This document shows, one piece after another, positions 1 to 15,500 of a stretch of 64,000 nt of DNA. Source of the stretch: Argyresthia goedartella (taxonomy: Eukaryota; Arthropoda; Insecta; Lepidoptera; Argyresthiidae); assembly GCA_949825045.1 (NCBI GenBank), contig OX463822.1, forward strand, positions 33,978,703 to 34,042,702, read 5' to 3'. The notes beneath the pieces were generated by a model. It saw nothing but the letters and a program-made list of their open reading frames with translations. It did no database searches and had not been told where the DNA came from. The translations under genes and the position numbers were made by a program. Positions within the stretch are counted from its first letter, which is position 1. Each line of letters starts with the position of its first letter.

Positions 1-520
1 ATATCCTAAATACTGTCGGTTGAAAGCAGTTCTTGTTGACACCAAGTCTGGACTGGATCCTGAGACGTGAGAGTTGATATACCCTCTGTGGTAGTTCAGC
101 GCTTGGCTGGCTGCGGCTAGATCTGGTGTGGAGTTGGAGGCCAACCCGTTTGATGGGTACGGCGGAGGAGGCTTATACACATTTACGTAATGCAGTTGCG
201 GGTTCAGTTCCGTCTGCACGTTAGGGTTGACGGCGAACGGCGTATAGTTATTATGTCCTAAAAACTTGAGACCGTAGGGGTAGTCCTCGCTCGCTGTGAC
301 TGCTTGGTTGACGGAGACGGTGTGTCTCGTGACGTCGGGGAAGTGTATCCTGTGTATATCGGGGTGCGATCCGTAAACGAGCGGTTTGGTGTTGTTGGCC
401 ATCTGCGCATGCGTGTGGTGGTTCTGGTATCGCAGCTGGGCCTCTTGCCTCTGCTGCTGGTATTTGTGCTGGATCGCGGTTTCGTAGTCGGGTGCGGGCC
501 GGTACGAGGGGAGGAGGGCT
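1..520 (-). CDS. Pez: Pez exon 5: linker with PPxY and SSPDLV motifs, runs off the window
   Basis: The acceptor is ...GGTTCCAG before base 520. The first base completes the Arg codon begun in exon 4, then 173 codons are open to base 1. Visible landmarks in order are YRPAPDYETAI, PPPPYP (a WW-binding PPxY), STPDLAA and SGSSPDLVS. The same motifs occur in the same order in the linker of human PTPN14, which fixes the identity. The other frames through this stretch give open readings that are shadows. The splice donor lies outside the window. Confidence 0.88.
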
Positions 521-3500
521 CTGGAACCGACATCATGTTATGATTATAATGCGGTTTTTACCGGCTTGAATTGTTTAGACGTCTTAGTATCGTCAGAGTA
601 AATAAAATGCTAAAGAGAGATCAGTTCGCGAGAGCGAGCGGGACAGGCGACAGTCATCGAAATATTGGTATCTGTCTCGCTATCCTGGAATGCGCGTGAC
701 GCTGTCTGTCTCTGGTCTCGGTTTCCTGTGGCGATCGCGTTAGCATGAGCTACAATATAACATCGCCGAGGGCCTAACAATGGTCCCCTAACTATACAAT
801 AGAAAATTGGGTGGCTGGAAGGAGAGCCTTGCATAATTTTAGCAGGGTAAAGATCGGTCAGAATGCCAAAGGCCGAGCGTTGCTTATTTTGGGTTGTGGC
901 TAGGGCGCTTATAGCAAAGCGGGGCCTTCGAGTTAGTACTCTTAGAATAAAGTAAGACTCAGATTTACTTCGCAAGCACGGCGCCGGGTGCCGCTTATGA
1001 TAATGCTATAGTTCGAAGGCGTCACTCTTGGTACCACAAGCGAGAATATTAGCGACACGACCCCTGTACCAAGAAACGTGACAGCTACAATGATGCAAGT
1101 CTCGGCTTTCGGCCGCTAGCGTGTCCTTACCTAGCAGGCGCGGCGCCGGGCGCTGGCGGCTGCTTGGGATATTGTTGCAGCTCCAGACATGAGGTGGAGT
1201 GAGCTCTGTGCGCGGCGGTGAGCGGCAGCGGTGCGGCGCCGCGCGATACCGAGTCGAGCGTCTCGCGGCTTTCTGAGAGGCCGTGCTCCTACAGCACAAT
1301 GATATTGTAATGAGAGTTTCATGAAAAAATCATTCGTGATTCGGTTAAAGGAAAATCCAATAAATAAGTAGATAAGATAGAGTCCAAGATTGCGACAAAC
1401 ACGCCGAAAAACGCCATTAAAACACGATTATTATGTGATTTATTGCTATTTTTAAATTAATATATTATTTTATTTTATTTATATATTAGACACATCTCGC
1501 CTATGCGTCAATTACAGATGTGCGACAGCATTCACAAAGTTGCACTAGTAGGTAAAGTAGTGAATAGATTACAACATGAAATTACAAACATACAATATAA
1601 GAGAAACATGACAAAGATCTGAAAAATATTAGCTTATCAATTATTAAGTGCAAATAAGAGAATAGTATGTGATAAAATTCATTTTGATTGCGATAAACAA
1701 CCAATTACACGTACAAAATATATGAATTATTAGGTTATTGGCGTAATTGACTATAAACAAACAAACAAACATTTACATAAACATTTACATACAGGCACAT
1801 ACATTGCTTCTGGCCCCACACTAGGATACCCTGTGTCGTGGTAACCAGAAACAGCGACGTCACACACATATAAACATCCAAGACCTGGGGATTGTTTTCT
1901 TTTTTTTCATTACCCCCAGCCGGGGATCGAACCCGGGACCTCTCGCATGGTAGGCAGAGCCACAACCGCTGCGCCACAGAGGCCGTCTGAATAACAGTAT
2001 GAATAACAGTAGGATGCAGCATTTTACGTTTCAATGTGGCGGGAGTATCATTAAATATATCAATTTCCAGGGAACTTTCGCACATATTGTAGTCCTTTTG
2101 TATACGATATAGCGGAGCAGACTCGCCGACATTAGTTCTAACATAAGGTAGTTGAAACGTGGGTGTGACACGGGTATTTCTAATGTTCGGTTTAGGGAAT
2201 AAGATATTCAACTTTTCCAACAGTAGCGGTTCCGACACAGAGTTGTTTGCTAGTTTGCTCAAGAACGTTATGTCTAAATATTTTCTTCTGAGGCTCAGTG
2301 TATTTAACTTAAAGTGGTTCAGTCTGCCCTCGTAATCAGTACGGGTGCTGATACCGTCTTTGTATGCCAAGAACCTAGTAAATGAGTGCTGTACTCTTTC
2401 GAGACGGTTAGAGTGTACTTGATATAGGGGTTCCATTTTTGGCTGGCGTATTCGAGTCGAGACCGTCCCAGAGCAGTATAGAGGGTCAACAAGCTTTCAG
2501 TTCTTTTAAGCTTACTACCTACTCTTTTCAAAAACCCTAACATTTTATTGCTCTACTCACAGACATAATCTATGTGGAATGAAGTTTAACTTGGAGTCAA
2601 GTATCACACCAAGATCTCTAATCGAGCTCACCTCCCCCACCAATGCTCCGGCTATATTGTAGGTAGTCGGAACGATGTTCATGTTATTTGTGAATTTGAT
2701 ATGGAAACACTTCCTTACGTTAAGACACATCTTGTTACATAGACACCAATCGTTGATCCTATTCAAGTCCTGCTGAAGCAACTGTGAGTCAGACGCTGAT
2801 TTAATAACTTCATAAAGCTTCAAATCATCAGCAAAGAGAAGGCATTTACTATGTTTCACCATCCCAACAATGTCATTAATAAAAATATTAAATAAAATAG
2901 GACCCAAGTGTGAACCCTGCGGGACACCTGAGGTAGCCCTATATGAAGTTGAGTAGAAACCATCCTTTACCACCCTAAGCCATCTGTCTCCCAGGTTTGA
3001 TCTGAACCACCCCCAAACCGCTCCAGTAATACCAAAAGTGTGTTTAAACTTATTAAGGAGAATTTCGTGATCTACCTTATCAAATGCGCTACTGAAATCC
3101 GTATATATGGCATCAGTTAGCTGGCCTTTATCGATGGCAATAGACACATCATTTACAAAGCACATCAAGTTGCTTGTAGTCGATTTCTTCGAAACAAAAC
3201 CGTGCTGTAATGGCGTTAGTGATTCTTTTACGTGCCAAACCAAGTTGGAATATACGAGACGTTCAAATACCTTGGAAAATATTGATAGAATTGATATACA
3301 GGAATTACATTGGTTTCTTTCCATTTCGATGGAAATGTAGATGAATTAATGGACTCATTGAAAATCAGAAGAATTGGATAAGCTAGGTTTTTAGCGCATC
3401 TTTTTATAAATAGAGCAGGAATGCCATCTGGGCCAGCAGCTTTACTAGTATCTAGAGACTTCAGCTCTCGATAGATGTAATTTTCAAATATGTTTAGTCT

Positions 3501-6500
3501 CGAGAAAGTGGAATTAGAAGTGTTTAATTGGACACAGGTCACGGATGGAGATGTGGGGTGTGTGTTATCCAAGAATACTGAGGAGAAGTGGGAAGCAAAC
3601 AGATTACAGATATCAGAGTTATTGTCAGCGGAGTTTCCGTTTAAAGTCATTGTTGAAGGGTAAGCTGACATCCCTTTTCGAGAATCTTTGACGAATGACC
3701 AAAACCTCTTTGGAGCATACCTTAGGCTATCCTCGATGGAAGATACATACATTTTGTAATCTTCATTTATTTTGGTCTGAACTCGAGATCGAAGTAAAAA
3801 AAATCCAAACTATCGCGGGGATTCTTAGTTTTCTTATAAATACTGCGCCTTTTCTCTTTTTCGCGTATCATTCTGATCAGTGCAGGACTAAACCACGCAG
3901 GACAGTTATGGCGACGTTTTCTGGTCCTCGGTACAGTATCTTTGATAATAGTATTTAAGTTTTCATAGAACGCCGCAACCATTGCATTCACATCACAAAT
4001 ATCACCAAATATATGTTTCCAGTCAATACCATGCAAACGCGCGTTTACAACCTCGTAATCAGCCTTTAAAAAACTATGAGTAGCGAACTGCTTTGGTTTA
4101 AGTGTGCTCTGTGATACACTTTGTTTGATTTCCAATTGAAGAGTTGGGTGAAATCTGTCTAAGTTACTAAGATTATCAATAGCTTCTGTGAGAGCCAAGC
4201 CTATAAAATTACATAAAACTAGATCGAGCGTATTACCAGCTATATTAACAAAGGAGTTCAATTGATGCAGATTGTTATGCGACATAAAATCGAAAAGTGT
4301 AATAGCCGGTCCTTCATTACATTTAGACGGCTTTGCCCACAACGATGTTGCATCTAAAGTCCATTTGACGGCATCAATATTAAAGTCCCCGAACAGCAGT
4401 AGTTTATTGCTTTTCAGACATAGAGATAGTTTATCACTCACACCATCAAGGAATGACTCATACACTGATTTCTTGCTATTAGGTCGAACATAAGCAACAC
4501 CAATAATGTACTTTTCACAGGGATTCAATGGATGATGGACCGACACCCAAACATCATCAGCACCACCTACAAGATGCTGCATCCCAGTAGAGACTAGACT
4601 GTTAGAGACAGCAATAAAACAACCACCTCCTTTAGCGAGTTTTGTACAAGACAAATCTCTATCGTGACGATAAATTGTGTAACTTGGAGCAAGTATTTCT
4701 GCATCAGCTATACCATACCATAGCTATACCATCCTTGAGCCATGATTCGGTAACAACTATCACGTCGTAATGGCAGGAATAAGAAGCCATTTTTAGGTCA
4801 TGCAGTTTAGTGCATATGCCGCCTATATTCTGATAATAAATATTGAAGACAAGGCTGTACGTCCGGTCAATATTCCATGTTTTAGGCAGGGGTTGGTTAC
4901 ATTTTCAGGACGTCATGAAGAGTTTATTTGCAGAGCTTGAGCATCCTTATCTTTGCGTACCAATACCCGACCATTACGTGTCCAGACGAATTGATAACCC
5001 TTGTCTTTGGATGCCTTTCTAGCGGCCGCGTGAAGGTGTTTAGCTGTAGGTAAAATGCTGGTAAAACCAAATGTATCAAATTCTCACTTCCAAATGTCAG
5101 GCAAGTTGGGACCAGTTTCGTGTTGGACAGCAATACGTTAGAATTAGTAAATGACACGAAGTTTCTTGGAATAACCATTGATAACAAATTGCAGTGGGGA
5201 ACCCACGTAGAAAAATTGGCTGGTAAATTAAGTTCTGCGGCTTACGCTGTTAGGAACATCAGACAAAACACGGATGTGGCTACATCTAGGCTAGTATATT
5301 TTAGTTACTTTCATAGTGTCATGTCCTATGGTATCTTGTTGTGGGGGAAAGCAGCGGATATTCAAACTATTTTTATTTTACAGAAAAGAGCTATTCGAGC
5401 AATTTATAATTTAAAACGCACAGACTCCTTAAGACAGCTTTTTAAAGAAATTGACATACTAACTGTAGCTAGTCAATTTATTTTCGAAAATATAATGTAT
5501 GTACGCAAGAATCTTACATTTCCCAAACTTAGCGATAGCTGTAATGTTAACCTAAGAAATAATCACAGACTACTTGCGCCCCGGTTTAGACTCGCGAAGG
5601 TTAGCAATTCTTTCAAGGGTCAAGGCATTCTCTACTACAACAAGATACCTCTGGAGATCTTGAAATTGCCATTTGAGCAATTTAAAATCCATGTTAAAGC
5701 GACTTTGTCGAAAAAGGGATATTACAATGTTCAAGATTACTTAAATGATGGGCCTGTATGGGGTTAATCTGGCTCAACAAAGACCTTGCTGTTAATAATT
5801 TTGTAATTATTTATTCCTGCTTATTAATTATGATAATAACTAAATATTATATTTTGTATTAGTTAAACATAAGCAATTTTCAAAAAGAGATCTAAAAATC
5901 AATCTGTGGGAGTTTCTACGCCCTTCTTCTCCCACAGTGGTCCAATGTAGAGAAGTGGCAAAAAATTACGATTGCTAAGTATATGTAAATATCGCCAGTA
6001 ATAAAGAAATTTGGAATTTGAATTTGGTGATAAGTGTTCTGAGACGAAGACAGCTGTTTTCTCTCCCATATTATGTACACACAGCAAAATACCAGCTCAG
6101 TTGTGCCCGTATTTAGCCAGTTATTCCGTATTTCATTTTGCGTGACATGAAGCTAGTAATAGGTGCACATTCTGTCAATATTACAAGTTACTTTCGGTAC
6201 TGAACTCTAAACAAATTTTAATGACAGTTGAAGGGGCCTGTCGCTAATGCAGCAATCAGATTAGCGCTGGAATGCACAACGCGTAATCAATATAATTAAA
6301 GTGTTCGCGCATGACTAACACACTATATCGTGACGGACGGTATTGCATAAACATGCACAATACTACAGGTACTACGCGCCAGTTTCACCATGTGGTTAAA
6401 CCACGAGTAGTAGATTGTAGTTGTAGATTGAGATAACGTTCACGCAATGTTGTAGTAATCTCGTGAACGTAACTAATAATTATCAAACAGTAAATACTAT

Positions 6501-9500
6501 TTTCTTATGAGCACATTCTCTCGCTCACTAAATCTTGCAAATTATTTCAGTCATTTAGTGATCATAAATTAGTAGATTGAAAAATTATGACAGCTCTTTT
6601 ACGATTTCTGAGAACTACAAATGAAGAATAATCTAAGAGTGACTCCACATCCTAATTGCGTGATTAACTTACATTGAGCGGCTTGTATGATTCACCCAAG
6701 TGCATTGGTGGGAACTTACCTCGTAGCTCTAAATTGACGAGATTCTCCTGCGGTAGTGCACAACACACCCCTCCCGCCTCCTCACACACCTCCACTACCA
6801 CAGGAAGCTACTCAGTTATGCGCAATAAATACGTCACGAATATTTTTATAACCGGTGATCTTATTATGCTCGTTTCGAATTAACAACTAGGTGCAGCTAC
6901 ATTAGTATTCCGCACACGTAACAAGAATGTAACGGTTCGATATATCAATAGTCAATAGTCAATAGTCAAAGTACTTTATTACTGTAGATATTTACATATA
7001 CTTAGCAAACGTCATTTTTTGCCTCTTCTCTACATTGGACCACTGTGGGAGAAGAAGGGCGTAGAAACTCCCACAGATTTATTTTTAGATCTCTTTTAAA
7101 AATAGGTTGTGCTTAACTAATACAAATATGAAAAATTTAATTGTTATGATTAATAAGCAGGAATAAATAATTACAAAATTATTAACAGCAAGGTCTGTGT
7201 TGAGCCAGATTAACCCCATACAGTCCTGTCATTTAAGTAATCTTGAACATTGTAATATCCCTTTTTCGACAAAGTCGCTTTAACATGCTTTTTAAATTGC
7301 TCAAATGGCAATTTCAAAATCTCCAGAGGTATCTTATTGTAGTAGAGAATGCACTGACCCTTGAAAGAATTGCTAACCTTCGCGAGTCTAAAACGGGGCG
7401 CACATAGTCTGTGATTATTTCTTAGGTTAACATTACAACTGTCGCTAAGTTTGGAAAATGTTGTAAGGTTCTTGCGTACATACATTATATTTTCGAAAAT
7501 AAATTGACTAGCTACTGTTAGTATGTCAATTTCTTTAAAAAGCTCTCTTAAGGAGTCTGTTCGTTTTAAATTATAAATTGCTCGAATAGCTCTTTTCTGT
7601 AAAATAAAAATAGTTTGAATATCCGCTGCTTTCCCCCACAACAAGATACCATAGGACATCACACTATGAAAGTAACTAAAATATACTAGCCTAGATGTAG
7701 CCACATCCGTGCTTTGTCTGATGTTCCTAACAGCGTAAGCCGCAGAACTTAATTTACCAGCCAATTTATCTATGTGGGGTCCCCACTGCAATTTACTATC
7801 AATGGTTATTCCAAGAAACTTCGTATCATTTACCAATTCTAACGTGCTGTTGTCTAACACCAAACTGGTCTCAACTTGCTATATATCGATGATATTACCA
7901 CTCATTCTTAGCGTACGATTCATCCGGTAGTTAATACAACTATGTGACAAACTTCGTGGAGCTGGCCCCCTGTCACGCAAAAAGATCATTTGAATTATCG
8001 GTTTAGTTAAAATCCTAAAACTAAACCAGAGGCTTAGCCCCCCAAAATTACAAAACAAATCGACATAAAATAAAAATAAATGAGGGGAGAGGGGACTTGA
8101 GCCCCCCAAAGTTGCAAGTCCAACAGCTCGGCGCTTCACAATATGAATGTAGTGAACGCGAAGGGAGCTAAAACCCCCTAATTTTAGCGTGGCTTAGCAT
8201 CTCACTCTAGTACAAAATCTACCTGAAAGGTAGTGGTGCGTCTTGTCTCCTTTCCTTGCTGATGGCGCATGTAGAAGGTATGCTGCTGCACACAAGCCCG
8301 CCACACATACTTGCCGAGCTCGGCGGTGCATAGTGTGAATGCGCAGGAGTCTGACGGGGTTGCGCATTCGATGCTGAACGTCCGCTTGTGGTTGATCACG
8401 TTCGTTATGTCCATCCACCTGAAACAGGCAGGTTGGTTTTGCGTAGCAATCGAGACAACTATACAAACCTATTGAGGTGTCTTAAAATTATAATAAGAGC
8501 GATTCCCAAGCTGGCTCGGCGCGAGTTGATGGAGTGTGTTGGGCTGGTGTCCAGCATAGCTGTCAGAAGTTTTTTAACTACCCTTATATGAAGACCATAT
8601 GTTAACATCTCAAAAACAGTTAGCAAATATGGGTGATGGATTTTTGCTAATGCATGAAAATACCGGGACCTATAAACGGATCAGTTCGTGTAGTATATTC
8701 AGGAGGTTGGTATCAGCGTGATGATCTAAACCCGATTGAGCACGCCTGGGATGAGCTGAAGAGGCTAGTTAGAAGCCGCAAACCACCACCTACCACTCTA
8801 AGGGCACTAAAACAGGCCCTGATAGAAGAACGGGAGAATATTACCCAACATCGGGTCCGACACTTCGTGTTCAGTATGTCAAGCCAGCTCGAAGCTGCAG
8901 TCAGAGCTCATACTAAGAGTTTCAAACCCTTTCTTAATAAAAATAAATATAATACAAGATAAAATTAAAATAACACACAGCGGCACCCCTTTTTCCATAC
9001 GGGGTGGCAGAAGCACAATTGTGCCCACTTTTATCCAATTATTCGATACTCCATTTTGCGTGATAGGGGGCTAGCCCACCGCCGCAGCGATGGAGCGATG
9101 AAGGTTTCTTCACGATGGTTTCCATCACCGTATAGAAGAAAGATAAAACACAATATTAAATATAAGTCAAGAAACTAATCAACTTCTCATGTGAATATGT
9201 AACTACTTATTAAGTTGCGTAAATAAATAATTTACATACCTACCTATTTAGGGTTACCTCGTATGAAACAGAAATAATATATTTTAAGATAAAACCTAAA
9301 CGAATGTTACTAAAATAAAGTTTTTATTGACAGAGCGATCAAAGCATCTCCCTTTCAGCCTGGGCAAAAATGCTTTCGTTAGTATGTCCCAAGGATATTT
9401 TTTGCCGATTCAGACTTTTTAATTTTTTCAAAATAGCGGAGATATGGGGTTGAAAATGTAAAAATACCGCTACAGCCCAAACGGCTGGGCAGATTTTAAC

Positions 9501-12500
9501 AAATTCGGTGTTGTTGGATTTGCAGAGACCGTGAGATTGACATAGGCCAGGGGTCGGCGACCTGCATCTCGCGAGACGCATGCGGCTGCTTCGATGTAAA
9601 GTTGCGGCTCTCTAGTTTCATGGGATGTGTTTAATTATATCATTTTATTAGCTAAACCAATCGATTTATTATTTGATCACCTACTTATTTTATTATACCA
9701 GCAGTTTATAAATAAACAATAAATATGAGCGCCTGCAAGACTTCTAAAGGCAAAAACATTACTTTAGCCATCGAATTTACTACAGATTATTGTCTAGAAA
9801 TAATTTATTATTCATACATTCTTAGCGGATCACCCACAACAAATTTTTAAAAGCGATCTAAAAATCAAGCTATGGATATGTAAATATCTACAGTAAAGAA
9901 GAAATAAGAATTTTGAATTTTAAACAAAACTAAATTCTTAGTAGCTCTTTAAATTTTGTGAAATTTTGTAAATTGTTACTTTTGGCCAGGTCATAAGTTT
10001 GTTCGTCAGAAGTTCAGCTTTCCACAAACAGACTCGCGAGGTCTACAGCTCACAGAGCCACTATTTTTATTAGCCAGATTTTGAATAGTCCATCTTTCAT
10101 GACAGTGGCTAGCTCATCGCCTCAACTAACGAGTCGGTACTGCACTTATGGCAGGACTTATTCCCCGGTACCACAGAATACATAATGCAGTACATCGCGC
10201 GAATCACGCGATTGTACATGGGAAATATTTTCATCTTGAATGATATCTAACTGGCCGACAATACTCATTGTACTACATGGGTAAGTGAGTCGGCTTTTTG
10301 CGGCTTAACAGTAAGTGCTAGGTAGGAGGTTAATGTCACAAGTGATGTGGGCGAATTCCATTTAATCTCCGTTCTAGGTCGCACATGACATGACCAATTA
10401 CAATATGACGGAATTTTATAGGCAACAGTTTAATCGCGTGGGTTTGAATTAAATTAGGTCGTTTGAAAAGTGCGCACAACTGTTGCTTCTGCCACACCAT
10501 ATGGGAGAACGCGGGATGCTCCGTTATTGTTATTTGTTTTTGGTATTCGGTAATTTGATATAAGCAATACATTTTTGTTGCTCTGCTAACCGTCTGCGCT
10601 AACTGACGGCAAAAAGGGGGCGTCAAGCGATGGGCTAGCTCCCTGTTAATGAAAATAAAATATTTAATTGCTGGATAAATCAAATTAACCTATGTTGTCA
10701 CAGATCTCACTTACATTTTGGTATGAACTTTTAAAACTGCTTCAACCATATCCTTGGCCTAGGTAAAGGAAGTTTTCGATTATTTCGTCATCCCAATCAT
10801 GTAAAGAAAATCATAAGTTAACATCATTATGACTGAATATTTTATTAATGAAGCTCACCTATAGAAATGCGGAGTATCGCTCGTCTCCCTCAGTAGCATG
10901 ATGCCATTCAGCGACACCGCAATAGTGACCTCGTGCTGCTTATTCTGATCCTGGGCTACAAACATCTCCTGCCCGTACCCCCGGAGCTGCTGGCACGCGC
11001 TGATGAAGCCTTCTTCGGCTTGAGCCTGCAAACATGTGTGGGTTTATCATCTTCATCCTGCTCTGCCCACATTGACTTACTGCTGGGTATAGTGCCAATC
11101 TTCACAGTCCTTTGCCAACGGGCAAGTGACCTTCTTACTTCTTAGACTTAGTCGAAAACTATAGCTATCCTCTCTGTTTTGGGAAGATCTTTGGAACCAT
11201 AATTAATTCTTGCGTCACTCAACTAATTACAGTCCAGCTTGCAAAAATCCAGCACGGATTTCGCCCTGTTCCACAGTTACCAACCAGTTCAACTTTGACA
11301 ATTACGTATCATCAACTTTGGACAAAAATAAGCAAGTTGATGTGACTTATTTTGACTTCAAGAAAGCTTTTGAATCAGTCCATTACGATGTGCTGCTGCA
11401 AAAATTTGGTGCCATAGGCTTCACTCGTAATTTACCCAAACTGTTTGCTAATTACATAATTTGCCAATAGGTTACAGTATTTACAAGTTTCTGGCATGAA
11501 TTAAGTGACCTTTTACACCTGTTGTGGAGTTAGTCAGGTTAGCACCCTTGGCCCTACCCAATTTCTTATTATAATCAATGATCTTCCCGAAGTTGTTGAG
11601 ACTGCTGAGTGTCTCATGTTCGCGGATGATTTGAAGATGTACATGACGTTGGGTTGTGGCAGCAAGACATTGATAGGAGGGTGAATTGAAGTAAGATAAA
11701 TAGCTTGTTCTTCAACTCGGATCATGACTCCAATCTGCCATGACTTCGAGCCCAATGCAAAATATTTCGTCTATAGGGGTAAAATATGTTATATATTTTA
11801 CGGAGTCTGAAATTAAGATGACCCATTTAAATAACAAAAATGTGAATAATACATATGTTGAGTCTACAATATACTTCTGAACAAGTAAAGATGATATGAT
11901 GAGGAGAGAACATCCGAGATGAAATTTATGAAGACAGAGAAAAGAAGAGGAGAGAGAATATCAACCTTTGGGACTCCCGAAAAAAGGTCACACCACTCCG
12001 TCGAAGTCACCTCCGACTTGATACGTTCCTGGCGATCTCTCAGTTAAGAGTCGAACCAGCTAGCAGAGACGGAGGACATATTCAGGGACTTTAGTATCTC
12101 AACGAGAATATCGAAATCGACGCAGTTAAAGGCGCTGCTGAAATCAAGCAGTGCAAGCACAGTGAGCCGTTTCTCGTCCATCGCATACTTAATGTCATTG
12201 ATGACTTTAAGTAAGGCCGTGACAGTGCTATGACCCGGCCTAAAACAGAATTGGAGTTGATTCAGTACGTTGTTTTAGGATAGGTAGGAGGATAGCTGAG
12301 AATGTACATTGGATTTAAGGACTTTGGATAGGATAGGCAGAATGGAAATTGGACGAAATCCTTTATAAAAGGAGGGATTATATGTTTTGGGTAATAGGAT
12401 AACTAAGACTTTTTTCACACATTAGGGAAGGAACCATTGGAGACAGAGAAGTTTATTATATATGTGATAGCTGGAAGAAGCTCCTCGAGCACGCTGCTGA

Positions 12501-15500
12501 TAATTTTAGAGCAGATATTATCATCACCCACAGCTTTGGAGGAAATGGGGAGCACTGCTTTCTCCGCATCAATTTCGACAAGTCTAAAGTCAAATGGGGT
12601 AGAGGTGGAAGCGGACCTAGCGCATGCGACATAGTTACGCGACACATCTTTTGCAGTGGGATCCATGAGGACAGAGGAAGCTGGGAAAATATTGTTGAGA
12701 CCGTTGAGATCAACATTGCCATTTTACTTCATCCTGAGACTTACCGACACCAAGCGTTCTAAGGAATTTCCAAACTTGAGCAGGTGTGTATCTTTCGATA
12801 CACTAAAATATATAATGGCGCTTGGCATCACGACACATGCGATTACAGAGGTTTCGAAAGCACTTGAAAGTGGCAGGGTTCTCGGCTGTAGGCTCCTTTT
12901 TGTACTGGCATTTGGCTGTGTTCCTTTTAGCCATCAAACGCTTGATAACGCCGGTAATCCAGGGTGCCGGAAGGTGTTTCACCTTAACCTTTTTGACCGG
13001 TTCATGCTTGTCAAACAGTCCCAGAATAATTGCGTTGAAGTGGTGGATTTTGTCATCAACTGTCTCACTAGAGATAATAGGTGACCAGTCAATCGACGTG
13101 GGGATTTAAGGGATGCAGAATCAATACCCTTGAGGCAACGAATTCGCATAGATTTTGCTCTGCTCTTGGGAGGCTTAATCTTGTATGAGAGGTAAATCAG
13201 ATCATGATAAGAAAAAGGAGAGTTAAATTGTCCATGTGTCGCAAGTCCAAGTAAGAAACTATTATAAGATCAAGAAGGGAGGGATTGCAATGTGGTTGGA
13301 AATTAATAGCATTGAGAGGAAGAATATGTAAATTGAAAGAGTTTACAATGGAATGGAGTTTAGAAGAGCGGGGATAATTATTAAGAAGATATGTATTAAA
13401 ATCGTCGAGAATCATGGTATCATTATAAAGAGGAGTCAGCATGAGAAAAGTCTCAAAGTGGTCAAATTAATCAATATGAAGAGAGGGATTGTGGAGAACT
13501 CCGAGCAGAACTTTACTATGGTGAAGATAGATTTCAAGGAACAGATATTCTGCTGATTCGAGTCCTAATTCGGGGAGGCACTAATAACTCTGCAAGGGAT
13601 ATCCGAGCGAAGGTAAATATTAGCTACACCGTCATTCGCTTTGTGCTGGAGCTGGAAACAAGGCAGCGAGTACATAGTAGATGGTAAAGCCGGCTTGAGA
13701 AAGGATTCAGATAAATACAAGACTATCATCCACATGTTTACTACTGAACGACTCGAGTAGGTCCGGATTACTGGAGTGAATGCTCTGGGCGTTAATATGA
13801 ACAATATTAAAATTATCAAAACCCATACATTTGTGACATTGATAATGTACGCATTAAGAAAATGTCATAATCGCATTCTAAAAACAGCCAAAGTGTAGAT
13901 GAACTATTTTTACTTGCACCGAACCTAGGTTAAATTGAGAATAAGTAGTAGAATTTCAAAAATATATTAATATAACATGACAACGTTAATATTAAGTAGA
14001 CTAAAGAGGGGTACTGTGATACTTATAACATGTTATGTATTATATCATAAATAACCCTGCCTAAAAAATATTTGGGTTCGAAAAATCTTATCTCTCAATG
14101 TACGACTAGACGTATTCTGCATTTGGGCTCGTACATAATAAACGGCACTCCTATCGCGAGAGAAACTAAAATACGTGACTAAGGACTGACTTTGGATACA
14201 GAACTGACTTTTAACGATCGTTTTACAGGAGACTTGAAAGAGATTAGAGATGCATTGCGACCGCTACGATGGGCGCCAAACGCCGCATTTGACAGTCAGT
14301 CTCCAAACAAAATAGGTGCCACCGACAAGCCAAAAACGGCATTCCGCGCCCCTCGGAGCGGTCGCGATGCAATCCCCAGTGCAGGATTAGGCCCTAGGTC
14401 GCTTGGATTTATTATAAGGTAGGCCAGGCTCTTCAGTGGTGTGTCAACAGTTTACAAAGTCCAATAACATTGTACAATGCCTTTGTCACCTGATGGGACC
14501 CACATGAGAACAAATACAAGCTAATGCTGGAAAAAGTCCAGCATAAATTCGCAAGATCTCTGTATAAGATGATATATGGGTATTATCCGCACTTATTTCT
14601 GTCTTTATTCGTGGCAGGAATAGTGGGAGTTAACACCGTAGGGTTGAGAAGGAAGTTAGCGTTACTAATCTCTTTGCACTAATAAAGTGGACAGTCATGC
14701 CTACAGTCCTGCAAGGCTGTACCTTATCGGCTCCCAGCCGCTACATAATGTTGCGCTCCCGACCGTCATTCGCGACGGGTACGGGTGTTGCGTGTACGCG
14801 CCCACCTTCCAGCCACTGGCATTGGGGACAGCGTCTTTGACGATTTGTTCAAGTAGTCACGTATTTATAAATAATTTCGAATCGTTGAATTATAGTCGAA
14901 TTATAATCAATAGTAATTTTATATTTATTATTTAATATTAATATTATTATTTCTGGGTCAGGGGTCTACAAAACTAGCACTACCTAAAATAGCCTTGAAT
15001 TTTTATTTTATTACTATTCACATATGTTGCTGTAAGTGTGATATGGTTTAATAAATAAATCTATACAGACAAAAGCATTTGTTTGTAGAAACATTCAATT
15101 CAATTTAATTTGTTTATAATTGTAATTGTAATATACAGTATACATTCCATTTCTTTACAAAGGTGGGCCTGAACAAATATTACCTATATACACAAACAAG
15201 TATGAGCAAGGAAACTGCAAGGCAAACAAACTAGCCTAAACAGGTGCAATATGGATTTGGCCCTCCACCTTTCTCGCTACTATCAGCTGAAACAATATGC
15301 AACATTATAAATTATGGGCAGCCAGGCTGGACTGCAAGAACAACAAAAATTTCAATTTCATTTACACCAGATACAACCATAAAGTCAAAAATAACCTGAT
15401 GACACTACCGCGCAGTAAAATAATACTACCTGGCCTGATAACAGGCCACTGGACATTCAAAGAACACCTTAAAAATTATAAGGTGCAACAGAAAGGTATT

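Noticed and set aside
258..543. Open frames of 79 and 92 codons on both strands
   Set aside because: They overlap Pez exon 5 in wrong frames; the true frame has no ATG in the window and carries the conserved PPPPYP and SSPDLV motifs.
610..975. 121-codon minus-strand ORF
   Set aside because: Inside Pez intron 4, no recognisable domain, base composition like the intron.
1900..1985. A tRNA gene (B-box and A-box like sequence)
   Set aside because: Cannot fold into a full cloverleaf by eye, is attached to a shared SINE body, and recurs at two other sites.
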